This document shows positions 9,027 through 17,586 of a stretch of 45,288 bases of DNA, piece after piece. Every line of letters begins with the position of its first letter. Position 1 is the first letter of the stretch. A program made the translations under genes and the position numbers. The notes under the pieces are model-generated. The model saw nothing but the letters and a program-made list of their open reading frames with translations. It did not search any database and had not been told where the DNA came from. Origin of the DNA: Oceanobacillus damuensis (GTDB taxonomy: Bacteria > Bacillota > Bacilli > Bacillales > Amphibacillaceae); assembly GCF_001618145.1 (NCBI RefSeq), contig NZ_LQNF01000033.1:1-45288 (forward strand), given 5' to 3'.

Positions 9027-12000
9027 TTACATTGTCCCCCTCTCTTAGCTGCGACAAGATGTCATCGTCCTTCATATCGGCTAGCTTTCTGTAATTATTT
9101 TCTTCCAATGCTGGATCGAATTGACATACCGAATGGAACGGACAGAACGTGCAGGCAATATTCTGTTTATGCTGATAAGGATTCAGATGCACTCCCCCGG
9201 TAGTCATGTCGAGTCCTGCATTTGTCATCAATGTATGAATATGATTTTGCAATGTTGCAAACGTCTCATGATCGGCAACTTTTGAGTAACTGTTGAAGCC
9301 ACCGTTTTTCTTGATGCCTGCAGGTACAATTTGACTTGTACCTGTTTCAAGTGTTGTATCCATCATTTTAACGATTTCTTCGTTAGACAGCAGGAGTCCT
9401 TGCATCTTATATTTTTTGAAAATCTCTTCAGCAATTTCATCTTCATTCATTTTTCCCTTCCCTGAAATCATCGGATTATGGACGTGAAAATAGAGAACCC
9501 CTGCTGGTGTAGCCTTCGAACCAAGCCATTGCTCTGAATGGGTCAATACGACATTCAGATAAGACAGCATTTGAAGTGTTAACCCGTAATAGACTTCAAC
9601 TAAATTCAATCCTTTTGCACTTGATTTATAATCTATTATCCTCAGGTACAAGGAGTCTTGATTTAAAGCTTTATCAACACGGTCTATTCTTCCGCGCAGC
9701 TGAAGCTCATAGCCATTGGGCAGCTGCATGCTTAATGGCGGCAATTGTTCCTTCTCGCCAAAACCAAGTTCCAAACCAACAGGAGAAAAATTACTTTGTC
9801 TTGCCTGCTCACTTAAAATATAGGCCGCCCTTGCGATGATTTCCTGCAGTTTCTGCTGGATATACTTATACCGGTTGGAGCTGCGCAAAATCTGATGCTG
9901 TAACACAGGAGCGAGCGTGTGAACCGCTCTTTGGGCATAATGGTCGGTATCTTTTTTGCTTAACTGGGAGAAATCTCTTCCTTCCACTTGGATCCATTCG
10001 GTAATCGTTTTTAGTGCCTCATGGAATAGCTGCCCAATATCCGGTGCATCAAGCTTATATGTTTTACGTTCATCCAGTTTCAGACTATATTTGGCAAAAT
10101 GCTGATAGGAACACTTGTAGTAGGTTTCCAATCTGCTGACACTTGCTTTCACTTGTTTGGGGTAAAGCTGTTCTACCGTGTTTGTTGCCAGATTGATTGG
10201 CTTGTTTTCGTAATACAGACTTTGCAGAATGGTATAGGTTGTACCATGTTTCGGCTGGTTTTGCACATACCAGTTATATACTTCCCACCAAACCGGGCTT
10301 ATCGGATAGCCTTTACGGCTTCTCGCCAATTGGGCGGTCAGGGCGGACCTCGTTTTTACCGATGTCGTAATGAAGCGCTCCGCTTCGGCAAGCTCATCCG
10401 GATCCTGGAGCAATACATGGTCCCTGCAGGCAGGAAATAAGTTCTCCATTCGCTTAATAAGCTGTGAAGGCAATTTCGCTTTTCCTTCTTCATCACTTAA
10501 TGGATAACTGATTCTTAACTTGTCTTCTGCAACTGTGAAGGCAAGGTACATATAGAACCAATCATCGAGAAGCTGACGTTTGCCGCTGTCTGCCAGCCTA
10601 ATACCATTTCCTTCCAGAATTTCCCGTTCCTCTTCATTGATCATGCCGTCTGCCGGTGGTTTCATCGGCCAAACGCCATCATTTACACCAAGCAAAAAGG
10701 CACATTTAACTCCGCTCATTCTTGATCTGTCAATCGTACCTACAGTGACATGATCAATACTCGGTGGAACATGGGCGAATTTCAATGTCTCAAATCCTGC
10801 CTCCAAGGTAGAATGGAAAGTAGACAGCTTCATTTTTTCGTCCCCTGCCATTTCAACCATTTCATCCAACAGCTGGATAACCGCATCCCATACTTGATCC
10901 TGCTCTCTTCCTTTTTCTGCTTCTCCATTGGCATCGTATTGCTCACGCATGTGTTCCAGGCGCCCTGGAACATTCAAATTTTCTAAAAGCATATACACTG
11001 CAACACATAAATCTCTGATCGTTGTTGCCTTTCTAATTTGCTCATCAAAAGGTTTTAATGCTTTCGTCACCTGCAGTCGATACTTATTGATGCGTTTTTG
11101 TGTCTCTTTCTCCGAATCGGTCTGGGCGGCATTCTCAAAACCGCGGAATCTTTGAAACTTCCATTCTTCATTGCCAAACCAGCGTTCACGTGAACGTATT
11201 CCATACTCCAGAACATAATTTTCCAATTCATCGATGGCATCATTTGTTAAAGGATAATCCTTATCGGATGGAGATATAAAATTAGTCTTGAGAACACGAA
11301 ACACAGCTTCATAGCGCCAATTACCTTCAACCACATCCAATGCAGACCTGATAAATTCAATCAGTGAATGATTAAGCATTGTCCGTTTTTCATCAATAAA
11401 TACAGGGATTTCATGATCATCAAAAACCGTATGTATCAAGTCATGATACATATCTGTCTGTCTGATAAAGACGGCAATATCCTGAAAACGGTAATTCTCC
11501 TCTCTTATTAGACGGAGAACTTCCTGGGCGACACCCTCAACTTCTGCACGTGGATGTACCGCTTCCGCTATTGTGATTGGCACTTCCCCTGCAAACTGCG
11601 GAGACGGTCTTACATCAAAGTATTCTTGTAAATGATTGAAATAAGGTCGATTGCGGAATTTGCCCCCAGTCGGATCAAGAACAATCGTTTCATCTACAGA
11701 GACGCCATTCTCATCGGCAATTTGCTTTAAAATATGGTAGGTCTCCGTTGTCTGATAAAATAAATCAAGTTCAGAAACTTCTGCGTCCGGGTCATCCAAA
11801 GCAAGTGTTACGGTCACTGAGTTGCACGTATTCATCAGTGCTTCCACAACAACCAGTTCCTTAGGTGTAAAGCTGTGAAAGCCGTCCAAATAAATATCTG
11901 CATCTTCCAGTAAGTTAGATTCGCCAATTTTTTCGGAAAGCAGCTGCAGTTGATCTTCACCATCAATATAGTTATCCTGCAGTACCATCACGAGTTTTTC

Positions 12001-12513
12001 ATAAATGTATAATAAATCATCAAGCTTGTTCATTAATGCTGCTTCTCCGGGCGATTTATGGACAGACTGATTCAAATGTTCCATCTGCAGACGCAGCACT
12101 TCCGGTGTAACCTGGTACCGCTTGAATTCTGTTATCATTGTCTCCAGCTGGTTTAAAAAGCCTTGTTTTTCCATGGCCTTTTGAAAAACCTGCCAATCAC
12201 CTTGCTTTTCTTCTATAATCTTGCGCAGCATCATCTGAATACCGACCGAACTGATGAATTGTCTTGTCCCTCCACCAGTTTCCTGCAATATCCGCCAGGC
12301 GAGTCTTGAAAAACTTACCACCTGGGCCCGGATGCTTCCCTTTATATTCTCATCATTAAATAAAGCGAATTCCTGTTGAAAGGTCATTTGATCTGGCACA
12401 ATATAAAAAATTGGGGAACCTTGAGGGTTATGAATCAATTTTTCTTTGATTTCATCCAGCGTTCTTCCGCTTTTTCCTGTACCGGATCTTCCTGTAATAA
12501 ATCGAAGTCCCAT
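9019..12513 (-). CDS. addB: ATP-dependent helicase/nuclease subunit B (AddB)
   Basis: AddB recognises Chi, carries the second nuclease domain and holds an iron-sulfur cluster. The 1164-residue protein begins with Walker A GRSGTGKSGRT (8-18). The nuclease motif IIDYKSS lies near 960. The four cluster cysteines are present: one near 801 (YKCSYQHF) and three in CTFCPFHSVC at about 1121, 1124 and 1130, at almost the same positions as in B. subtilis. The start ATG follows GGGGGC by 7 nt. The short 112-bp space to the signal peptidase gene contains that gene's terminator, so addB should have its own promoter, though I could not pick a convincing one. Confidence 0.98.
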   Translation of the reverse strand: MGLRFITGRSGTGKSGRTLDEIKEKLIHNPQGSPIFYIVPDQMTFQQEFALFNDENIKGSIRAQVVSFSRLAWRILQETGGGTRQFISSVGIQMMLRKIIEEKQGDWQVFQKAMEKQGFLNQLETMITEFKRYQVTPEVLRLQMEHLNQSVHKSPGEAALMNKLDDLLYIYEKLVMVLQDNYIDGEDQLQLLSEKIGESNLLEDADIYLDGFHSFTPKELVVVEALMNTCNSVTVTLALDDPDAEVSELDLFYQTTETYHILKQIADENGVSVDETIVLDPTGGKFRNRPYFNHLQEYFDVRPSPQFAGEVPITIAEAVHPRAEVEGVAQEVLRLIREENYRFQDIAVFIRQTDMYHDLIHTVFDDHEIPVFIDEKRTMLNHSLIEFIRSALDVVEGNWRYEAVFRVLKTNFISPSDKDYPLTNDAIDELENYVLEYGIRSRERWFGNEEWKFQRFRGFENAAQTDSEKETQKRINKYRLQVTKALKPFDEQIRKATTIRDLCVAVYMLLENLNVPGRLEHMREQYDANGEAEKGREQDQVWDAVIQLLDEMVEMAGDEKMKLSTFHSTLEAGFETLKFAHVPPSIDHVTVGTIDRSRMSGVKCAFLLGVNDGVWPMKPPADGMINEEEREILEGNGIRLADSGKRQLLDDWFYMYLAFTVAEDKLRISYPLSDEEGKAKLPSQLIKRMENLFPACRDHVLLQDPDELAEAERFITTSVKTRSALTAQLARSRKGYPISPVWWEVYNWYVQNQPKHGTTYTILQSLYYENKPINLATNTVEQLYPKQVKASVSRLETYYKCSYQHFAKYSLKLDERKTYKLDAPDIGQLFHEALKTITEWIQVEGRDFSQLSKKDTDHYAQRAVHTLAPVLQHQILRSSNRYKYIQQKLQEIIARAAYILSEQARQSNFSPVGLELGFGEKEQLPPLSMQLPNGYELQLRGRIDRVDKALNQDSLYLRIIDYKSSAKGLNLVEVYYGLTLQMLSYLNVVLTHSEQWLGSKATPAGVLYFHVHNPMISGKGKMNEDEIAEEIFKKYKMQGLLLSNEEIVKMMDTTLETGTSQIVPAGIKKNGGFNSYSKVADHETFATLQNHIHTLMTNAGLDMTTGGVHLNPYQHKQNIACTFCPFHSVCQFDPALEENNYRKLADMKDDDILSQLREGDNVNG

Positions 12514-12559
12514 CTTTTTAGCCCCCGTAGAATAGTATGGATAGATTTAAAAAAATTTA

Positions 12560-12601
12560 AATAGAGCCTCCATCTATTTTACCAAAGATAGAGGCTCTAT
12601 T
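12560..12601 (-). terminator. Terminator of the signal peptidase gene
   Basis: A 16-bp stem with one G-T pair (12560-12575 with 12586-12601), followed on the minus strand by a run of seven T. It separates the signal peptidase gene from addB. Confidence 0.85.
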
Positions 12602-12625
12602 ATAGAAATGTACTCACTTATTCAG

Positions 12626-13177
12626 CTATTTTCCGAAACTCAATTTTGTCTGGGACAGCGGCCAGTATTTTACGTCCACTTTCCCTACAAGCTGGTCGAT
12701 TGAAATAAAACCGAATGATCTGCTGTCCAGGCTGTCCTGCCGGTTATCCCCCATGACAAATAAATGGCCTTCTGGCACTTTCTCTTCACCAGTTGTTTGT
12801 TCCAACGAAAAGTTAGTGGTAAAGGGTCTGGAATCGCTGGCCTGCACATATGCATCAAGGAAATCTTCCTTCACATGCTCTCCATTTACATATAACTGGT
12901 CATTTTTGTATTCAATCTCGTCTCCAGGCAATCCGATCACCCGCTTTACATAATCATCCTCTTCATTCGCATGAAAGACAATCACATCGAAGCGATCGAC
13001 ATTCTTTAAATCGTAAACAATTTTATTTACCATTAGTAAATTACCATCGTATAGCGTTGGTTCCATAGATTCACCGTCAACAACATAGCTTGCAAAGAGT
13101 GTTGACCGTAAAATTACCGCAAGCACTACTGCAAGTACGACTATGGGAATCAGTCTGCGATAGTTATATTTTTTCAT
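12626..13177 (-). CDS. sipV: Type I signal peptidase (SipV-like)
   Basis: Cleaves signal peptides from secreted pre-proteins on the outer face of the membrane. The 183-residue protein has one N-terminal span (about 9-29), the catalytic Ser37 in DGESMEPTL, the catalytic Lys78 in DYVKRVIGLPGD, and the C-terminal GDNRQDSLDSR box. It is the short single-span Gram-positive form. The start ATG at 13177 follows GGAGG by 8 nt; the five extra residues of a longer frame start with TTG inside the Shine-Dalgarno and are unlikely. The position next to yhjE and upstream of addBA is that of B. subtilis sipV, which is the basis for the symbol. Confidence 0.92.
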   Translation of the reverse strand: MKKYNYRRLIPIVVLAVVLAVILRSTLFASYVVDGESMEPTLYDGNLLMVNKIVYDLKNVDRFDVIVFHANEEDDYVKRVIGLPGDEIEYKNDQLYVNGEHVKEDFLDAYVQASDSRPFTTNFSLEQTTGEEKVPEGHLFVMGDNRQDSLDSRSFGFISIDQLVGKVDVKYWPLSQTKLSFGK

Positions 13178-13232
13178 TTTATCTTCCTCCAAGGTCGTTA
13201 TCTACTCTTATCATTCCCAGGAGGAAGCTATT

Positions 13233-13889
13233 TTAATCTTTATTCATATTTGGATAGTTCTTATTGATGACCTTTTTTTGCACCCTTTTTTCAATATACT
13301 TCCCTAACATCCAAAATAGGACAATACCGACCCCAACCACGATCGTTTTAATCGGATTCTTTGCGAATTCCATTATACTGGACCCTATGTAGGCTATCGA
13401 GAAAATCATCACCGTTTTCCCTAATAAAACGGCGAGAATAAACTGTTGTATACTTACTTTCGACAAGCCCGCCACGACATTAATAATTGCCGATGGGGAG
13501 AAGGGAAAGCACAGGAGCAGAAATAACGGTCCGAATCCGTGTCGTTCCACCCATGCAGTAATACGCTTTACCTGTCTATTTTCGCGGATCTTTTTAAGGA
13601 ATTTCGTGTTACCCAACCTTCGAATCACCAGAAATACGACAATCGCTCCACTGCATGCACCGATCCAGGAAAATAGAAATCCCTTCAATAAACCGTATGC
13701 CGCTGCATTTGCCATGACAAATACAATCAGTGGCAGAAAAGGAAGAAATGCTTCTATAAAAGGCAATAAAATTCCTGGCAATGGTCCCAATCCTTCATAC
13801 TGATTCAATAGCTGCTGAATAAATTCTTCCAGTCCTTCATTCTCAAGGACCGTTCTCCAATTGGAAAAATTGATGTTTAGTAGATACAT
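13233..13889 (-). CDS. yhjE: TVP38/TMEM64 (DedA/SNARE-associated) family membrane protein YhjE
   Basis: A 218-residue integral membrane protein with about five spans. The SNARE-associated domain covers roughly 45-165 and includes the family pattern FLPFLPLIVFVMANAAAYG, the loop before GACSGAIVVFLVIRRLG, and FPFSPSAIINVVAGLS. Relatives are implicated in lipid scrambling; the role of YhjE is unknown. The start ATG follows GAGGAG. It is 55 bp upstream of the signal peptidase gene on the same strand and may be co-transcribed. It diverges from yhjD, and the LexA box between them could act on both. Confidence 0.88.
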   Translation of the reverse strand: MYLLNINFSNWRTVLENEGLEEFIQQLLNQYEGLGPLPGILLPFIEAFLPFLPLIVFVMANAAAYGLLKGFLFSWIGACSGAIVVFLVIRRLGNTKFLKKIRENRQVKRITAWVERHGFGPLFLLLCFPFSPSAIINVVAGLSKVSIQQFILAVLLGKTVMIFSIAYIGSSIMEFAKNPIKTIVVGVGIVLFWMLGKYIEKRVQKKVINKNYPNMNKD

Positions 13890-14048
13890 TTAGACGAATT
13901 CTCCTCATAATACGTGAACGGCTTCTTAATCTTACCTATATTTTAAAGTAATCAGACAAAAAAGCATAGTTTTAACAATCCTGCTGGCCACTTTCCTTTT
14001 ATTATCCTCATTTTTAATTTTAGTAGTGTATTTTTATTTACTTTATCA

Positions 14049-14069
14049 TATAATAGGAACAAACGTTCT
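14049..14069 (+). promoter_or_regulatory. LexA (DinR) box and -10 element of yhjD
   Basis: TATAAT at 14049-14054 is followed at once by GGAACAAACGTTCT (14056-14069). This matches the Bacillus SOS box CGAACRNRYGTTYC at 12 of 14 positions, missing only the outermost bases. A repressor bound there would block initiation. In B. subtilis yhjD belongs to the LexA regulon (recalled). No good -35 hexamer is visible. Confidence 0.7.
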
Positions 14070-14091
14070 ATTTTGTGAGGAGTGGATCATC

Positions 14092-14484
14092 ATGCGCTAT
14101 CTATCAGACGAAGAATTCCAGCTGGCATCCCGATTTCTCTTCCTGTCCATGGCAATGGTTGTAATCAGACAGGATATCAGTCATATCCAGAATGGAGCTT
14201 TCAAAATTAAAGAACCCTACGTAAAACTTTTAGAGAAAATGGAATCGGAAGCGATCTCTGAACGGAGAAGATTAAAGATGGTGATGAGGCAAAAAAATAT
14301 GCAGATTGTCACACTAAATAAAAATGATTCTTTCTCATCTTTTCTCTTTCTCTGTCAGGGCCGCGAGGAAAAGCGCAATTACTTTAATCCTGCTATACGA
14401 AAAAAAGTGGAGGCCATCGTTCAGGAACTTATGATGAAGGCTCTGCCACCATATCAGCGGGTAGATGCTGGTGCAAAAACCTGA
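14092..14484 (+). CDS. yhjD: YhjD family protein, SOS-linked, unknown function
   Basis: A 130-residue soluble, basic protein with no recognised catalytic motif. It starts MRYLSDEEFQLASRFLF and has a long helical middle (about 40-70). The start ATG at 14092 lies a few bases after GTGAGGAG; a longer frame from 14026 begins upstream of the promoter -10 and LexA box and is rejected. Neighbours (yhjE divergent, comK convergent) match the B. subtilis arrangement. Its last 56 bases overlap the 3' end of comK on the other strand, with no terminator between. The LexA box argues for a role in the DNA-damage response, but none is demonstrated. Confidence 0.85.
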   Translation: MRYLSDEEFQLASRFLFLSMAMVVIRQDISHIQNGAFKIKEPYVKLLEKMESEAISERRRLKMVMRQKNMQIVTLNKNDSFSSFLFLCQGREEKRNYFNPAIRKKVEAIVQELMMKALPPYQRVDAGAKT

Positions 14485-14953
14485 TCCGATTGTCCAAAAG
14501 GTACCGAAACTGGGCCGTACGCTGCAATTGATTTAACATGGATCCGTACGAGATATCGATAGTGACTTTTCTGCCATTTTTAAATAGAATTTCTGTCTTT
14601 TGCTCTGGGGCTCTTCCGACTTTATCGATGTGCGAATGAGCGATCCAGGAACATTTCTGACTTGTTGGTGAGGTAGTAGGAAAAAAATACATTCCGCTTG
14701 AAGGGTCAATGGAGATTGGCGCTTTATGTGTGATACCGCTGATGTCTTTGGTTCCATCCTGCCTTCCTTTGAGGCTCGCTCCAAAAAATCGACATGCATC
14801 ATCAATAATTTTAGTAGGGGTACCATCCAAAACATACTCGGCATCTTCCTCCAGAATACGCGTTATCTGTTCGCCGTCCGGATCACGCTCAGAGATAACC
14901 GCCATCGTAAACGGAGTAATTTCATGCGAGGTAAAATAATAATTTTTCAGCAT
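14429..14953 (-). CDS. comK: Competence transcription factor ComK
   Basis: Master activator of DNA-uptake genes; binds pairs of AAAA-N5-TTTT boxes and activates its own gene. The 174-residue protein (192 in B. subtilis) shows family blocks: ITPFTMAV near the N-terminus, the Cys-Arg-Phe-Phe-Gly-Ala-Ser-Leu-Lys-Gly-Arg segment about 53-63, THKAPISIDPSSGMYFFPT, and WIAHSHI. The B. subtilis C-terminal tail is shorter here and I see no clear MecA-binding FMLYPK motif. The start ATG follows GGAAAGGAAG. An autoregulatory box lies at 15023-15066. The gene overlaps yhjD tail to tail by 56 nt. Confidence 0.92.
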   Translation of the reverse strand: MLKNYYFTSHEITPFTMAVISERDPDGEQITRILEEDAEYVLDGTPTKIIDDACRFFGASLKGRQDGTKDISGITHKAPISIDPSSGMYFFPTTSPTSQKCSWIAHSHIDKVGRAPEQKTEILFKNGRKVTIDISYGSMLNQLQRTAQFRYLLDNRIRFLHQHLPADMVAEPSS

Positions 14954-15022
14954 TGCTATTCTTCCTTTCCAAGAATAATAAAAAGAAAGTGGCTTAGGTA
15001 CTAATTTATCATATTTATAGGT

Positions 15023-15066
15023 AAAATGGTATATATAAACCTAATTTTTAGAAAAAATAATATTTT
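15023..15066 (-). promoter_or_regulatory. Candidate ComK box upstream of comK
   Basis: A perfect AT box AAAA-TAATA-TTTT at 15054-15066, inside a 17-bp palindrome, and a weaker one AAAA-TGGTA-TATA at 15023-15035, are separated by 18 bp. That is one of the spacings known for ComK sites (8, 18, 31). They lie 70-113 bp upstream of the comK ATG. Confidence 0.6.
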
Positions 15067-15071
15067 TTCAT

Positions 15072-15194
15072 TAAGCAGACGGCGACATCCAGTTTTAGTT
15101 CAACGATTAGAAACTTGGCATGTGCCGAGCCTTTTGATGACAGCCTTAGTTGCACTTATGCAGATAGGAAAGTTTCATGCTTTCCTATCTGCCA
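15072..15194 (+). repeat. Rep-3 intergenic repeat, copy a
   Basis: Contains the CGACATCCAG block related to CGTCCAGCTC of copies c and d, the shared CTTAGTTGCACTTAT (15145-15159), and a terminal hairpin with a perfect 13-bp stem (15160-15172 with 15180-15192). The right half is the inverse of copy b at 19444-19545. Confidence 0.75.
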
Positions 15195-15196
15195 AA

Positions 15197-15224
15197 ATAG
15201 CCCACTAATTTTATATTAGCGGGC
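15197..15224 (-). terminator. Terminator of lplJ
   Basis: A stem GCCCACTAAT with ATTAGCGGGC (one mismatch), followed on the minus strand by a short T run. It lies 12 bp beyond the lplJ stop, between it and repeat copy a. Confidence 0.65.
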
Positions 15225-15235
15225 CTGCTTCTAAA

Positions 15236-16231
15236 TTAATATAAGAGATCAATGAAATCTTCTTTCGTAATTCTGCCGAGATAGTGGGATACATCAAAGT
15301 CCTTAAGCGTTTCTTCTATTGCTTTGCGCTCATGCCGCACCCCTGTAACTGTATTTTCAAGTTCTTCTACATTTCCAACCCCGAAGAAATCCCCATAAAT
15401 CTTACAGTTCTCGATTATTCCTTTTTTAACATCCAAACGGACATCTACCAGACCTGCATCAAATTTATGCTGCTTCTGTACATTAAACGCCGGAGATTTC
15501 CCATAATTCCATTCCCATTTCTGGTAGCGATTTTCGGATATTTTCTTGATGTTTTCCCAGTCTTCATCTGTCAATACATACTGAGGAACATCTTTGATGT
15601 CATCAACTTCAAATACATATTTTAAAATTGTTTCTTTGAATTGTTCCATCGTAATTTTTTCCTCAAGAAATTCAGAAATATTTGCTACCCTGCTGCGAAT
15701 TGATTTAATACCTTTTGATTCAATTTTGATTTTTTTAACTTTCAAAGCCTTCGTCAGCTCTTCCAATTCCGAATCAAACATAAGTGTACCATGACTGAAC
15801 ATACGACCTTTTGTGGAGAACATTGCATTTCCGGAAATCTTGCGTCCTTGCACAGCCAGATCATTCCGTCCCTGCATTTCTGCAGGCACTCCCAATTTAT
15901 TCATCGCATCAATCATCGGCTGTGTAAACTTGGCAAAGTTCTGGAAACTGTTACCATCATCTTTAGTTATAAAACTGAAGTTAAGATTCTGCTCATCATG
16001 GTAGACGGCCCCACCACCGGAAAGACGGCGTACGACCTTAATTCCTTTTTCATCCACATAATCAGTATTGATTTCTTCTATCGTGTTTTGGTTTCGTCCA
16101 ATAATAATGGATGGCTGATTTATATAAAACAATAAATATGTATCCTTTTCACCGAAATTCTCCAAAATATATTCTTCGATAGCCAGATTAACCATAGGAT
16201 CTGTGATTCCTCTATTGTCAATAAACTTCAT
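15236..16231 (-). CDS. lplJ: Lipoate-protein ligase LplJ
   Basis: Attaches scavenged lipoate, through lipoyl-AMP, to the E2 and GcvH proteins of 2-oxoacid dehydrogenases and the glycine cleavage system; cytosolic. The 331-residue protein has the family motifs RRLSGGGAVYHD (about 68-80), KISGNA (about 132-137) with the catalytic Lys, and SHGTLMFD. The C-terminal accessory domain (about 245-331) is present, so it should activate lipoate by itself. The start ATG follows GGGAGG. It lies downstream of yhfI, the same pair order as in B. subtilis yhfI-yhfJ(lplJ). Confidence 0.95.
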   Translation of the reverse strand: MKFIDNRGITDPMVNLAIEEYILENFGEKDTYLLFYINQPSIIIGRNQNTIEEINTDYVDEKGIKVVRRLSGGGAVYHDEQNLNFSFITKDDGNSFQNFAKFTQPMIDAMNKLGVPAEMQGRNDLAVQGRKISGNAMFSTKGRMFSHGTLMFDSELEELTKALKVKKIKIESKGIKSIRSRVANISEFLEEKITMEQFKETILKYVFEVDDIKDVPQYVLTDEDWENIKKISENRYQKWEWNYGKSPAFNVQKQHKFDAGLVDVRLDVKKGIIENCKIYGDFFGVGNVEELENTVTGVRHERKAIEETLKDFDVSHYLGRITKEDFIDLLY

Positions 16232-16316
16232 TATGCTTTTCCTCCCTTTATCTGCCTTTTATATGTTAAGTTTAATTCAAAAAATTGAACTTATCAAAGG
16301 AAATAGCTCGACAGTC

Positions 16317-17048
16317 CTATTTCTGCCAAACTATTCCTTCTTTAGCCAACTGAATCGTTCCACTAAAGGACTTTCGCGCTTCTTCAACCAATTGATTGAG
16401 ATTACCGAATTGGGGCAAGTGGCTAAGCATCAATGTATTTACCTGTGCAGCCTCAGCTAGTTTTGAGCCTTCTTCACTGTTCATATGGCCAGCTTTCGAG
16501 CCATCCTGACCGGCATAGTAGTTACAATCCGCAATCAATAAATCTGCCTTCTCTGCAAACGTACTCCACTCATCTTTATAGCTTGTATCCGCAGTGTAGA
16601 CGATAACACTTTCCCCATCCGAAATTCGCATTCCATAGCATGGTACCGGATGGACAGTTTCAAGAAATCGAATGGAAAATGGACCTATTTTCAAATCTTT
16701 AGCAGGGTCATAAGGCACTCCCTTTGTGTATTGATGGGTCAACGAATCAAATCCTACTCGATCCTTCGTATGTCCATAAATCGGGAGTGTTTTTTCAGAT
16801 CCTTTTACATAGTGTTCAATCAGTTTGGCATATTGCAGCACCCCAATATCTGCTATATGATCATGGTGGTAGTGGGATACCAGGACGGCATCCAAATCGG
16901 AAATATCTCTGTACTTTTGCAATTTGGACAATGATCCACTTCCAGCATCAATCAGTAAAGAAAAATTGTCCTTTTCAAGCAAATAAGAAGAAGTAGCTCC
17001 ATCCTTCGCCGGATAGCCTCCCCAGAAGCCGATTACAGTAAGTTTCAT
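16317..17048 (-). CDS. yhfI: Metallo-beta-lactamase fold hydrolase YhfI
   Basis: A 243-residue predicted metal-dependent hydrolase of the ribonuclease Z-like group; substrate not known. The zinc motif SHYHHDH is at 58-64, with further metal ligands at HPVPCYG, YTADTSY and a late SHLP. The start ATG at 17048 follows GGAGTGA by 7 nt. A longer frame from 17099 has a non-ATG start, no ribosome site, and overlaps the divergent yhfH promoter. It probably forms a unit with lplJ 85 bp downstream. Confidence 0.9.
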   Translation of the reverse strand: MKLTVIGFWGGYPAKDGATSSYLLEKDNFSLLIDAGSGSLSKLQKYRDISDLDAVLVSHYHHDHIADIGVLQYAKLIEHYVKGSEKTLPIYGHTKDRVGFDSLTHQYTKGVPYDPAKDLKIGPFSIRFLETVHPVPCYGMRISDGESVIVYTADTSYKDEWSTFAEKADLLIADCNYYAGQDGSKAGHMNSEEGSKLAEAAQVNTLMLSHLPQFGNLNQLVEEARKSFSGTIQLAKEGIVWQK

Positions 17049-17089
17049 AATAAAATCACTCCTATTTTTCAAAATGTTGTAACACAGGG

Positions 17090-17119
17090 TTGACAGCACA
17101 CATACTGTTATAATACAAT
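17090..17119 (+). promoter_or_regulatory. SigA promoter of yhfH
   Basis: TTGACA (17090-17095), 18-bp spacer, TACAAT (17114-17119). An overlapping TATAAT at 17109-17114 is too close to this -35 to be used with it. Confidence 0.6.
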
Positions 17120-17161
17120 GGGTTTAATATTAAATACGCCATTATAAAGAGGAGGATACAC

Positions 17162-17293
17162 ATGATCAGTGTAATTGAGTTTTTCAGAAATTTGCCTAAA
17201 AAGAAATGCTCCCAATGTGGTCAAGACATGGTACATGAAAAAGCTGATTGTTACGGCAATGTCTGTGATGAATGTGACCATCCTGCAAGATAA
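17162..17293 (+). CDS. yhfH: YhfH family small zinc-ribbon protein (43 aa)
   Basis: A 43-residue protein beginning MISVIEFFRNLPKKKC. It has two CxxC pairs, CSQC (16-19) and CDEC (35-38), which would bind one zinc ion. An AGAGGAGG lies just before the ATG. The gene sits between the divergent yhfI and a strong terminator, as B. subtilis yhfH does. The function is unknown; such ribbons usually bind nucleic acid or proteins. Confidence 0.82.
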   Translation: MISVIEFFRNLPKKKCSQCGQDMVHEKADCYGNVCDECDHPAR

Positions 17294-17376
17294 CAGGAAC
17301 ACCTAATATGCTGAACCTCCAAAATGAAAAAAATATCCTTAATCAAACTGTACTACAACAAAATAAATATCTCTAG

Positions 17377-17405
17377 CTGCAACTGTTATTATAGTTGCAG
17401 TTTTT
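17377..17405 (+). terminator. Terminator of yhfH
   Basis: An 8-bp stem CTGCAACT (17377-17384) with AGTTGCAG (17393-17400), followed by five T. Confidence 0.85.
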
Positions 17406-17586
17406 ATTTGCAGATACAGTATAGAACTTTCCTTACTTGTATAAATCCAGGCCAGGACATACTTCCACAGGCTTAGATATCCGCCTTCGTTTCCTGATCA
17501 ATATATCAGAAAGTTCTATTATTCTATTGAGTTTTATATTACAATTTATAATAGTTAAGAAATATATTTGGAAAGGGAGCCTGTAT

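Noticed and set aside
14026-14091. N-terminal extension of yhjD
   Set aside because: It would start upstream of the -10 and LexA box and has no ribosome site. ATG 14092 is well placed.
17501-17515. CodY-like box upstream of pepF
   Set aside because: 11 of 15 matches to AATTTTCWGAAAATT, which is weak in AT-rich sequence. Not strong enough to list as a site.
17437-17586. 50-residue N-terminal extension of PepF
   Set aside because: Hydrophobic and without a ribosome site; PepF is cytosolic and has normal length from ATG 17587.
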